Positions 1 to 11,500 of a stretch of DNA of 64,000 bases are shown here, one piece after another. Location: NCBI GenBank assembly GCA_950295325.1, contig OX485807.1:52606440-52670439 (forward strand), given 5' to 3'. The number at the start of each line of letters is the position of its first letter. Position 1 is the stretch's first letter. Source of the DNA: Polytrichum commune. Taxonomy: Eukaryota; Streptophyta; Polytrichopsida; Polytrichales; Polytrichaceae. Under the pieces are notes generated by a model. It had not been told where the DNA came from. It saw nothing but the letters and a program-made list of their open reading frames with translations, and ran no database searches. The translations under genes and the position numbers were made by a program.

Positions 1-1
1 G

Positions 2-1054
2 CATGCATGGAGCGACTACGACACACGAATATACCGCAACAACACGGCCGTCGACATACTTAGGACACTCATGAGGGAATCTTACTACGACGGCCGAGAG
101 GTAGAAATCTTGTCACTCACCAAGTCGGAGGTAGAGAAAGACTTCGCTTTCATCACCCTCACCACCGAAGAATCTAGAGATGACATCCTCAACAACGGCC
201 TCATCTACCACTCCGAACGCCTTAGAGTGAGCATCACCAAGGATAAAGACATGGGCAACATCTCGGAGCTCCGAATTAGCACCACGCTAGTAGCCAACAA
301 CTTACCACAAAGGGAAGCTCAATCGACCATCACAAAGACCCTCAAGAGGCTATTCGGAGAGGACAACATCACCGGCATCACTTTCGGTCACCAATCCATT
401 CACGGAGAAGATCGGCACGCCGGATGGTGCCACATCCAATGCCTTAATGCGGCGGTTTACACGGAGTGGCTAAGGAAATCGATGTACATCCTAGGAAGGC
501 AGGTGGACTTCATCCCACACAAGGGGAGCATAGACGGCACCGAACCTAACCAAACGGCCATATGCCTCGCACACGCCCCCGTTCGTGAAGTCATAGCTCA
601 AAAAGCCCAAGCTATGAGCAACACCGCCGCATCCTCACCCCTCATGTCGGAGAAGTTCTTCACCAAAACCATCAAGGAACTAGTCGAGACGGTGGATGGC
701 AAGCTCACCACACTAGCCAACAACATCAACCTCAACACGGATAAGCAAATCGAAGCATCCACGGATACACTCAAGGCACATGCAACTAACATGCATAGCA
801 TCATGAGCGCCATGGCGATGGAATTTCAACAATCCAACAACCGTATCCACAACATCATGCAAACATTGGCCGCCACCTCACCGGAACCTCCCCACCCCAA
901 CATCGCAAGACTCCCGCAAGCACCAAGTACTTCCATGGCAAACACATATGCGGGAGACATCAACACATATCTCGCACCACCAGGGTTTACCGGCATACAC
1001 CTCCGAAGCCCCTCATCAAGCCTCCACAAAGATCAACAACATCCCAATGAATAG
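2..1054 (+). CDS. LINE ORF1 (gag-like), 5' partial
   Basis: The frame is open from the window edge (position 2), so the ATG at 71 is probably internal; 350 residues are present. It has no CCHC zinc knuckle in the visible part. The middle (roughly from the ATG to residue 170 after it) has the look of an RNA-binding, RRM-like ORF1 fold: alternating short hydrophobic strands and charged helices, such as DFAFITLTTEE and GWCHIQCLNA. The C-terminal third is Ser/Thr/Gln/Asn-rich with a helical part of heptad character (TLANNINLNTDKQIE region), then a Pro-rich tail. It overlaps the next frame by 107 nt, as expected for a LINE ORF1/ORF2 pair using re-initiation or frameshifting. Assignment rests on position and general shape, not on a recognised signature. 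Confidence 0.6.
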   Translation, partial: HAWSDYDTRIYRNNTAVDILRTLMRESYYDGREVEILSLTKSEVEKDFAFITLTTEESRDDILNNGLIYHSERLRVSITKDKDMGNISELRISTTLVANNLPQREAQSTITKTLKRLFGEDNITGITFGHQSIHGEDRHAGWCHIQCLNAAVYTEWLRKSMYILGRQVDFIPHKGSIDGTEPNQTAICLAHAPVREVIAQKAQAMSNTAASSPLMSEKFFTKTIKELVETVDGKLTTLANNINLNTDKQIEASTDTLKAHATNMHSIMSAMAMEFQQSNNRIHNIMQTLAATSPEPPHPNIARLPQAPSTSMANTYAGDINTYLAPPGFTGIHLRSPSSSLHKDQQHPNE

Positions 1055-1214
1055 AAAGTTCCTAGCATGCCTATTGAAGTGTCTCATCCGTATAAATTGT
1101 ATTTCCCATTTTCTTATAAATAAAGAGTTATACATTACCACCACCACAATACTCCTAGCAAAGATCCGTAACACAACAAATACAAACATAACCAAAAAGC
1201 ACACTTATCCAATA

Positions 1215-1612
1215 GCATTCACATGGTCGATGATTACATACAACATTTATCTCCTATTATATATATATATTAATAAAAAGTGTACACGCACCAAGATATT
1301 CACTACTACTCTCATCTATGCCCTTATCGTCTCAATAATATGGGTCCACTTACACACATGGACGATACTCACATACATACTTTGTATTACCTACTTTTTT
1401 ATTATAAATAAAAAGCATGCACTCTCATTCCTCAAAATCCGTACATTGGCCTCACTCGCCAACATCATTAGACTAAATCAAATAATAAAAAAATATTACC
1501 AAGCTACCACAAAGGACCAAACCACCCTCATGAGTAGCAAACCAATAGTATATACATGGACGATACTTTCACATATCATATGTATTTTTCTACTTATAAA
1601 TAAAAAGGGCAT
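1215..1612 (+). repeat. Three diverged hydrophobic modules in LINE ORF2 N-terminus
   Basis: Three units at about 1221-1285, 1352-1420 and 1551-1610 encode a related pattern: aromatic-T-W, a run of about 12 hydrophobic residues, then INKK. In DNA each unit ends in a variant of TATAAATAAAAAG and begins near ACATGGACGATAC. A fourth, weaker copy (FLINKEL) lies near 1105-1130. The peptides look like short membrane-spanning or signal-anchor segments. This part precedes the first 2A-like motif. Confidence 0.55.
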
Positions 1613-1964
1613 AAACACCCAAAAGTTTTCCACCATACTTGCCATTACATGTAATATACCAATAGCATATGGCCATTTCACACCACACCCCACACTAAAT
1701 ACAACAACACTCTTACACAACACAAAATACTCACACCACAAAGCCCCCACCACCTCTCCATACAACATCCCCAATAACATGCACAACACACTAAACAACA
1801 TCGCAACCACATTACTAAAACAATTCAACTCTCTAATCCCACCCATCAATACCATAACATACATAGGTAAATTTCAACACATAACACACATGCATCTTAA
1901 AAACCCCAAAGTTAAACTCCTCCAATACTACACATGGAATAATTCTATAATCATCCTCCTAGGA

Positions 1965-1991
1965 GGGGATATCCAAACAAACCCGGGACCT
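1965..1991 (+). other. 2A-like motif 1 (GDIQTNPGP)
   Basis: The reading frame gives a hydrophobic stretch (SIIILLG) followed by GDIQTNPGP. The known 2A consensus is D-[VI]-E-x-N-P-G-P, at which the ribosome skips the last Gly-Pro bond; here Glu is replaced by Gln. The upstream helix-forming hydrophobic context is preserved. Activity with Gln at this position is uncertain. Confidence 0.7.
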
Positions 1992-2342
1992 CAAACAAAC
2001 ACCCTCAAAAGTCTCACAACAAAACACCCCCAAAAGCACAAACAAAACCTCACACACAACACACCCACACTTAAACCATATTATGGGCACCCTCTACACC
2101 CATGTAAACAATACTACAACCAACATACAACTTACCTCCCAAACAATAACCTAACCCCACTAAACCAACCAAACCCCATCTCACATACAACCAAATACAC
2201 AAACATTACAAACACTAGACCAAAATCCCCCCCACTTCACATAACCCAATCCAAACATGTTACACAAATTCCTAATAAAAAACTACAATTAAGCATAATA
2301 AATAAACATCATATCCAACAAAATCTACTCATACTACAATGT

Positions 2343-2369
2343 GGCGATATTCACCCTAACCCAGGTCCT
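2343..2369 (+). other. 2A-like motif 2 (GDIHPNPGP)
   Basis: A second copy 378 bases after the first, in the same frame: NLLILQC then GDIHPNPGP. Glu of the consensus is replaced by His. It lies upstream of the endonuclease domain. If active, the two motifs would release a peptide of about 126 residues between them. Confidence 0.7.
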
Positions 2370-5300
2370 ATGCCTAACCTACTACAAATACACCCAACCG
2401 CCCATAGAAGACGACAAAACACATACTTTTTACCAAACACGATTAAATTCCAACCTGAATACCAACATCTAGCCAAAACATTTGGCCCCCTTTTCCAAAA
2501 TACACACCAACTACACGAACACACAACAACCTCATTACCATACTTATACAACTACATACAACAACACATAAGCCACCCCCCCTCACGAATCATATACGCA
2601 TTAATCGTAACAATTAGCCCCTCCACGGAAATATGTAATACATACCTACAACAACCACCACAACAAGATTGGACATCACAACTACTCGAAAAAATGACAA
2701 CATTGCCCAATCCCCCAAAAAGATACATAGGCACCCCACATCCATACACACAATTCCGCGACATATATAAAGACATAATCACCCCTCCCGTTACAATACA
2801 CACAAAACTATACGACTACATTCACCTAAACCCTGACACACGTAACATTCAAGACATGAGTGAAGCATTCCCATACTTACCTAGGCAACTACTAATAGAA
2901 GCATTAAGATATAACGAACCCATAAACGAATACACTCACCCTAACCCCATCCCGACACAAAACTCATCGCCACCAAACGGACCACTTCCACTAACAAGTC
3001 AAGAAACATATGCTATAACATGGAACGCCTCCTCATTGAACACCGCCATGCCATGCCTACAAGACTTAATTGCAAACCCTCAAAAACCCCCCTCAATCAT
3101 CACCATACAAGAAACTAAGTTATCTGCCATAAAATCTATAAAATATATAGAAAGATTATTCCCACAATACAAACTTTTCTTTAACAACACGCACAACATC
3201 ACAAGAATCATACGTCAAAAAATGACATACAGAGGTCATAGAGGCGGCCTACTGCTACTAATACATAAAAAACATGCATTCCCAGGTAACCTCTCTAAAA
3301 TTCCCACACCCGCAGATATATCTCCATTCCTCCAAATAACACATATAGCAAACCAACCCCTACAACCATGGCTTCTAATAAACCTATATATGCCCTCACA
3401 CGAGGAAGACATACCTCTTATTCCCACCATACAAAATGTCATAACTAACCAAATAAATACACACCCCAATCACACATATATACTATGCGGAGATTTCAAC
3501 CGGGACATCGCCTTAATAGGTAGACAAAATGATCAACAAACCACTCCCCCACAAATAGAAGACTACCAATGGTAGTCCTTTATAACCAGCCTTGACCTAT
3601 CATACGTCCCAACAAATATAACATTCTCTAGACAAGGAGACCACAACTACACCCAAAATAGTCTAATAAACGGTTTCTTCATCAAAACCCCTAATAACAA
3701 CCAATACACCTCAAGTACAAACCAAAATATTCATCTAAACTCCGACCACTTACCCATACAACTACAAATCCCCCCAAACACACTCATAGCCAAGACACCA
3801 CCCATTACCTCTGAAATACCCCCTAGGCTACTAAATCCCATGCCACAAGAAAAACTAAAAAAATTCCACACTACATTCTTTGAAAGACACTCAAACCAAA
3901 TAGACGATCTTACATAATTACTAAAAAACAACCAACTCACAAATGAACATTGGCAACTAGCATGCACCTCACTTAACACCCTCACAGACAACATCACCAA
4001 CGCGGTCCTAGAAACATGCAGTGCCCCACCTATTCTCACACTACCAAACCACATTGCCCAACAAGGTGGATACCTCCCCAAGAAACCCCAAAAACAATGG
4101 AAACTAAACCTATCCACCTACCACCTTACCCGTAAAATAATCTACATCACAAAAAACAATCCGAATTGGCGCAACCATCCTATTACCACTCAAGAAATAA
4201 ACAACCATACCCACAAGTCTATACCCCCACCACCCGACTCATTATTAGAATACGATTCGTGGATAGAAAAATTAGCCACAATAGCAAAAGAAGCTAAAAA
4301 CAAAGCCAGAAAAATTACAACAGAATACACCACCAAACAAATCAAAAAAACTATATCTAAATACCAACAACTATACGATAAAAGCCCCAAGAAAATAAAC
4401 AGAAAAATCTTTAAAAATACCGACACCCCCCCACTCGACTGTCTCATAGATAGATATAATAACATCCTTACAAACCCAAAAGATATTGCACAAGAAATAC
4501 ACGCACAACAATCAATCAGTAACATACCCACCGTACCAACATGTCATTATCAACCAGACCACACACAAGACTGCATATGTGGTGTTAGACAATACCTGTG
4601 GCATGACCTAAACGGATATACTATAGAAAAACGGGGGGAAACAACTTCCTTACACATATACCTGGACCAAGAAACATACGACATATGCCTCAAAAACTTA
4701 GCCAACGGAAAAACCCCTGGACCTGATAAAATCCCTAACGCCATACTAAAAAACATGCCGCTAAGATTCCACAAGCTTCTCTTCTTATTCTTTACACACT
4801 GTTACAAACAAAAACAAATACCCGAATCTTAGAAAACAAGCCTCACAATTCTCTTGTACAAAAAATGAAACCCCCACCAACTTACCAACCATAGATCAAT
4901 TGCATTAGCCAATACAATATATAAACTATTTACTAGTACACTCACAAGCATCCTCTCCATATATGGAGAAAAATACCAAATCCTACACGATAGTCAAGAA
5001 GGCTTCCGAGCTGAACGATGTACTGCCCGACAACTACAAACTATCATCGCCGCATTAGATGATGCAAGGCTCACCAATCAAGACATTTATATCCTATACA
5101 TAGACTTTAAAATGCATTTGGCTCTATTGACCATGCTAGACTCCTCGCTATTATGAAGGACCTAGGCTACCCACAAGATGCGGTAGCCTTAGTAGGTAAT
5201 ATCTACTCACAGTCCACTACCACGTTCACCGGAGAACACTTCGATAAAACACAACCAATACCTATACAAAGAGGAACTATACAAGGAGACACACTAAGTC

Positions 5301-7281
5301 CGTATTTTTTTATCATTTTTCTTGAACCACTCCTTAGATGGCTACAGCGAGGAAATAACGGATACACCTTTAAAACCTCTTCTACGCAACTAAGCTCTGT
5401 AGCCTACGCGGATGACCTAGTAGTAATATCCAATAACCTGACATCCCTCCAATTCCAACTAAACAAACTCGATAAATACTGCGAATGGGCAGGAATGGAC
5501 CTGGGCATCCCAAAATGCGCAGTCACAAGATGCCCCAACAAGTCCAAGCTAAATCACAAGCCTTCAAAACACAATTAGAAAACGCTAATATAAATTTCCG
5601 GGACCAACCCATCCCTATCCTAAGCCAACACGAACCATATGTCTACCTTGGAATTAATTTAGTCCCATCACTACAATGGAAAATACAAACACACATAACA
5701 ACAACTAAACTAGTCAAGCAATACAAATGATTAACCACATGCCCAGCCACTATGAAACAGAAAATACAAATGGTTGATACAGTCATAAGAGTTGGCATTG
5801 CTTATAGTTTTTATGCAGTCCCCTATTCGCTTCCCGCCATTAAGAAACTTGATAAAAGAATAATTTCCCTACACAAAACTATATGTGGCCTTCCAAAATG
5901 TATGTAAAATGCAGTCACACAACTTCCCCAAGAAATGTTCAGCACAGAAGCATTCTCACCAAAAAATGCCTACATCACATGCATAGGAGAACAACTCATT
6001 AACGCCCTCAATGATAAAGGGAGACTTGGGAAAATATATAACGGATTAACAAAACACATACTCGCCAAACATGGAGGATCACTAACCCTACCACGCATAT
6101 CTCAACATGACTGTAAAAGGTCACCAATCACAAGAACATTATACCTACTAAAAACTACCAGTGGTGTCCATCTAAGAAGCAAATTCGAAAAATTCCCCCT
6201 TCTCCCCACACCACTTGAAACACAATGGATGCGCCAAGCACAACATACACCAACACTAACCCCCACAACCTCTCTAAAATATCTACACAAACTAATACTA
6301 CACCATATAACTGAGCTTAAGCACATAACTCATCCAAATGGCACACAACTAATGACCAACGATGAATTCAAATATTACTATGACACACCCACTAACACAA
6401 TTAAAGCCGCCTTAAACCAAGCAAGGATATTCTTTTGCAAACTGACATGTCACAACCAATGCTCAAATAATTGCCCAACACACGCCTTACCAAACACCCT
6501 ACAAAATGCATACAAAATACAAAACCACCACATAGATCCAAGAACAAGAAGACACGCCGAACACCCCCCACCACCTCCACCGCCCGAATACCCTAAACCA
6601 CCACCGCACATTCCAAAAAATTCCACACAATTCCCAATACATTCCATAATAAATGACCGCCTCCACATCTACAAAGATAAAAACAAAATTACAAAAAAAT
6701 ATACTTCCTATCTATGTCAATGGATACTCCCAAATGGATCAATATATAACAAATGGCTTCCCCAAAGAGACTTATTCCCATGGGAGAACCAAAACACAAT
6801 AAATCATAACATCCTAATACTAACACAATATTACACACACAAACAAAATCAACACTTCACCAACATCTTAAAATAAAACTTCGATGAAGCACAAATAAGA
6901 GACACAAGGCACATCCCCCCACCACACATCATACCCCTATGCCACATTAACATTAATGAATGTAACCCAGACACCGACATCGCCTGCACACAAACCACCA
7001 TCCAAAGCCAACATGGTGTATCACATATCTTTGACGATGATGGACGCCACTTAATTACCATTCCAAAACAAAGATTACAATGGCTATGGGAACAATACCA
7101 AAACACACTAAGTCAACCACACAATTTAGAACCCCCCATACAATCATTTGAAAAGGAAGTTGCACGGCTATATCAACGATACAAATATAGAATGCCCAAA
7201 AACGACCCCCTCAAACTTTCCCAATACACACTACCGAATGCCATCCTAGAACACATTATCGACTCATTCCAACTTACCCAT

Positions 7282-7961
7282 TGTGAGCCCAAAAGGGTGC
7301 CCACATTTAGTCTTAGACCCTTGAAACGTTAGTTGATGCACTTTGAAGTAGCATGTTACTTCACAAAAATATAAAAAGAGTGAAATGTTAGTCTTAGAAG
7401 TACCATGTTGTAAGAGGCTAGGATGTGAGTTGTTATTGTGTTTTTACCTTCGGAAGGATTTGAGTGAATGAGGATAGGTAAGGAGAACTTGGATTGAGTA
7501 GTTAGTGAGTAGACTAGTACAAATGGATGGAGACAACCAAAGTGACTCAAGAGGCAAGTGCATTCGAATTGGGATGAATGGAGGATCACATGGAGCGCAC
7601 AAGTGGACCACCTCATCATGGCCACTTAATGGGGGAGGCCCAAGGAAGAATGCAAGGTGGAGGATAAGCAAATTCTCAAAGCACCAATCAAATCACGAGT
7701 TAAGCATCGTGGTTTGAATTAAGTGGTGAGCGACGATTTGGGAAAGTAAGGGGAGAAAGTTATGGCGGCGAAAAGCGAAGGAGGCTAAGTTTGGGTTGAA
7801 GCATCCCAAGTTTGGTAAAGTGTGGTAGGTAGAAAGCCAAGGCTAGTTAAGCATCCCAAGTTTGGTAAAGTGTGGTAGGTAGAAAGCCAAGGCTAGTTAA
7901 ATGTTCGAATTAGGATCCTTGTTGATCATTTGAGGGAGGAAGACTTAGAAGATAGGATTGG
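7282..7961 (+). repeat. 5' LTR of gypsy element, truncated
   Basis: Matches 14124-14803 base for base by eye, then stops matching: at 7962 the sequence continues as TGAGTCTC while the 3' copy continues as CGCCTACT. The missing part of the 3' copy carries the TATA box, so this 5' LTR has no visible core promoter. Small open frames inside it recur identically in the 3' LTR and are not genes. Confidence 0.85.
7800..7899 (+). repeat. 50-bp tandem duplication inside the LTR
   Basis: Two adjacent copies of a 50-bp unit starting AGCATCCCAAGTTTGG and ending GGCTAGTTA. The same pair lies at 14642-14741 in the other LTR, so the duplication predates the insertion. Confidence 0.9.
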
Positions 7962-8503
7962 TGAGTCTCAAAGTTTTGGGAGTTGTCATTTCATGCTCTA
8001 GATTAAATTAATATTTCACAAAGTTTATGGTGTTGTTACATTGAGTCACGATTGAGGGGAGTGCTAACTCACAGGGGGATGCGATTGCTCAAGGTATGTT
8101 TATTTCTTCTAAGTGAACTCATTAACTAATTAAGGAATGCCTTTTGTACTCGTGATTGTTGTTATCCGTTGTAGAGGGTAATTCCCGAATTGTGGATGGT
8201 GTGAGAAGTTGAAGGGTGAAGCCTCGACTTTTAACATAATCTACTCGGAAGGTCACCCCCTCACAATCGGTATTGTGGTGAGTGTTAATTTGCGGGAAGG
8301 TGCGGAGGTGATGCTCCGACTTAACCAAAAAATTAACATGAACATGCCTATCCCCTATTGGGATTCTTTCACCTAAGTGGGCTTGCAGGTTCTTTTCCTC
8401 ACCTCCTAAAAAAATTATAACCACACCAAGACAAGTGAAAATATTAAGAGGGGAATTGCTAGGATTATGTGTGGTCAAGTGAGGGTCGATCGATTCTTAT
8501 GGA
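7962..8503 (+). other. Gypsy 5' leader
   Basis: 542 bp between the truncated 5' LTR and the gag start. No convincing tRNA primer-binding site is visible; TGGTGAGTCTC at 7959 is the only TGG-starting candidate beside the break. No coding capacity was recognised. Confidence 0.5.
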
Positions 8504-11500
8504 ATGCAAGGTAGGACTCGCTCACAAAAACCAAGTTTGATAGTAGGACTAGAGAAATCTACTCGAAAGAGGCGGTCCTCCAAAATCAGTGATAGATTAG
8601 AACAAGATAATGTTAGAATAGAGAGTTGTTTGAACGTCGAACCTAGGACTAGGTCAATTCTAGATACCTTAGAACTTGGAGCTCAACTTGAAGAGGAGAT
8701 CACTCCCTCCAAATTGAGTGGTGAAACTTCTTCGGAAAATTACACACTTAGAGAAGAATTCCCGGTAGAAGTTGATAGGGGATTGTTGAATAGTTCACCG
8801 GTCACCATGGCCGAGGAACGGGGGATGGATCCACCACCCATACCCCCAATTCCGCCCATACCTCCTATACCTCCAATAGACCCATTGGTTAGGCCAAGAG
8901 GCCTACCAATTGTGGTTCCACAAAATTTAGCGGCGATGGATATGCCATCTCATCTCCCTAAATTTTATGGGACCAATGATGAGGACCCCTCTCGGCACAT
9001 GGAACAGTATATCGAACGGTTGGCTAGCTTCCTCATAACCGACCCGGGTTATTGGTTAGTGTGGTTTCCTACCACTCTAGAGGGGGAAGCCTATGAATGG
9101 TATCGGGATCATGCCGAGGGACATTTTAGGGGATGGGAACAATTACAAAGGGAGTTTCTTAACGAATTTAGGCCGGAAGTGGGTCAAAGTACCGCATTAA
9201 GGGCATTGTCGTCATTGAAGCAAGGAAGGGAGGAAGAAATTTCGGCTTACATTAGGAGGTTTCATTTAGTGTGCACTAGATTTGTGGGTACCATGCTCAA
9301 CGACGACACGCTAAAGCAATTTTTCATTCAAGGGTTTTTTAAGTCCGGAACTATTAGGGGTGTTCTAGAAAGGAATCCCTTGACCTTGGCGGATGCCAAG
9401 CGTGCGGCTAGAGATATTGAAAACTTGGATAAAGATCACGAAAGGCTATGGAGAAGGGAGGATGAATTGATCCCACAATTCATCCCCATACGCCCTAGGG
9501 TGGTAGCGGTAGAACCCGCTAAGTATGAGAACCAAATTCCATATGCCATTGTGGACACCGGTCCCCGACCTTTAGCGGTTAGGGAACCGGCACCTCTTTT
9601 GGCACTACCGGCCCCTAGAACGGATCCACACTTGGAGGAGGTTGAGAGAAGACTAGGTGCTAGCCAACTAGGATTCCAAGAGGCTATGATAAAACAAATG
9701 CAAAGCCTCACGAATCAAATGTCATTAATGATCCGAAGTCAACAACCGGGGCCTCCACCCCCGGTTGAGTCGGGTAGGCATTCTTCCGGATTATGGTGTG
9801 TCCAATGTGGCCAACCGGGCCACACGCGTCAATTTTGTAGAAGTGGACAAAACCGTGACCAAAGAGGAAACGGTAACCCACCTCAACAAAATCAACGAGG
9901 TCAAGCGCCACCTCACTATGGAAATGGAAGCAATAGAGGACCACAACCTAGAGGGCAAGGTGGCCAAAATTTAGAGAAGAAGGAATTTCATCCCTTTTGT
10001 GGAAGGTGGCACGCTCAAGGACAATGTTGGTCCGAAGGTCAAGAGTTTAATTGTAGCAATTGTGGAGGAAGTCATCCCTCGGATACGTGTCGCCAACCGG
10101 ACAAAATAATTAATGTCCCTTACCCGGTGGCTAATCCACAACAACAAGCAAGGGATAATATGCGAGGTGCTAGGCCACAAGGAGTACCGGCCAATGAACT
10201 TAGGCCACCTAACTTATACTATGACCATAGTAATGCTAGGCAAACTTTTCATCCACCGGCGGGCTTGCAAACTACAACCGGTTACATTCCAATACAAAAT
10301 AGACAAGGAGTTCCACCTAATGGTAGTAACGGGAGACAAGCGCCTCCAACGGATCCGGGACCATCTAACTCCCAAGATGTTAGGTTCATGGATGGAGTGT
10401 TGGAGGCCACATATGATGACATGCTTCCTCTCCCAACGAGAATTGGAGAGGAGCAAAATCAATGGCCTCCTCACACCAATGCTATTACATATGAGTTAGT
10501 GAAGGGTAAGGGTGTGGTTGAAGAAGCACCTGCACTAGCGGTAACTACTAGGGCTAGGAGAGGGGATGCCTCGTTGGAGGTAGGAATAGGAGAGCAAGGA
10601 AATTACTCTTCGGATGAAGAGACTAATCTCTCCGAGTTGGATAGGGTAGCTAGAAGAGCTACTAAGGATGTGGAGAGGGAAAATATAATTTTACAAGATA
10701 GGGAGAGGACTAATGCGGTACATGACTTGGATAATAGCGATGTGGGTGAATGGGAAGGACCGGGGGTTCCCGTAGACAAATTCGACGTAGTGGGTAATTC
10801 TAAGGTGGAAAGATCTACCGGGTACGACTTGTGGGCGGACCTTAGTACACTCAAGGCGGATATTACTTTCGGCCAACTATTGGAAATTTCACCCACGGCA
10901 AGGAAAACATTAAAGGAGGGAATGCCGGTACACAAGAGGATGAGGAAGGTGAAAGCTAAAATAGCCGCTAGGATCCAATCACAAGGTGGAAGAGACGTGA
11001 AAGCTATAGAAATAGAAGTTGTTATAGTAGATAAGGTGGTTCCTAATGTGCTAGTCGACGGAGGGAGTAGTCTAAATATACTACCGGAGGATACTATGAA
11101 AAAATTGGGACTTGGACTCACGGGGCCTTCACCTTTGGTCATAAATATGGCAAATCAAAGTTCGACTACGCCTTTGGGGATGATCAAGGATTGTAGAATG
11201 ACTACGGGAGGTGAGGAGTACTTGGTCACCTTCCATGTCATTAAAATGCACTCCAACAAGGACACCTTCCCCATTTTGCTAGGTAGGCCTTGGTTGCGGA
11301 TGGCGAATGCTATGGTCAATTGGGGTGGACCTAAACCATCCATCACTTATGGTCCGGAGGGTAATAGGGTCATAGTGTCCATTGGTTCATTAGAAGGATG
11401 GATGGAGAGGGAGATGTATTTGCCATTGGAGAAGGAAATTGATGACTTAAACGAGAATGAGATTGGCAAGGCATTGGTGGGAGTCGTCCATCCCGAAGGT

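Larger units (their letters stand above)
1..7281 (+). mobile_element. Degraded non-LTR retrotransposon (LINE), 5' end outside window
   Basis: A single element seems to fill this stretch: a gag-like ORF1 (from the window edge to 1054), then a long second frame carrying two 2A-like motifs, an EEP-type endonuclease, a non-LTR reverse transcriptase and a long C-terminal region. The coding strand is strikingly G-poor and rich in A and C through ORF2 but less so in ORF1. No LTRs, poly(A) tail or target-site duplication are visible; the 5' end is off the window and the 3' end stops where the gypsy LTR begins at 7282, without reappearing beyond 15938. At least five in-frame stops and two frameshifts show it is dead. 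The clade was not assigned: the RT motifs fit LINEs in general, but the 2A motifs are better known from animal and trypanosome LINEs than from plants. Confidence 0.85.
948..7281 (+). pseudogene. LINE ORF2 (2A-like motifs, endonuclease, reverse transcriptase), broken
   Basis: Order: hydrophobic repeat region (948-1650), two 2A-like NPGP motifs (1965-1991, 2343-2369), EEP endonuclease (about 3010-3760: WNASSLNT, IITIQETKL, LCGDFNRD, SDHLP), reverse transcriptase (about 4690-5560: NGKTPGPDKIP, NHRSIALANT, SQEGFRAER, QRGTIQGDTLSP, catalytic YADD at 5405-5416), then a His/Pro/Thr-rich C-terminal region to 7281. Damage: in-frame stops at 3573-3575 (inside the endonuclease), about 3916, 4830 and 4866; a single-base loss in an A-run near 5110, just before RT motif GSIDH; another frame change near 5550; stops at 5728, 5906 and 6874. 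The segments 5153-5578 and 5935-6876 are only the largest surviving open pieces. Long C-terminal region after the RT has no recognised domain. Confidence 0.85.

Noticed and set aside
7505..7717. Short frames in the LTR, repeated identically at 14347-14559
   Set aside because: Identical because the LTRs are identical; no domain, and other short frames overlap on the opposite strand.
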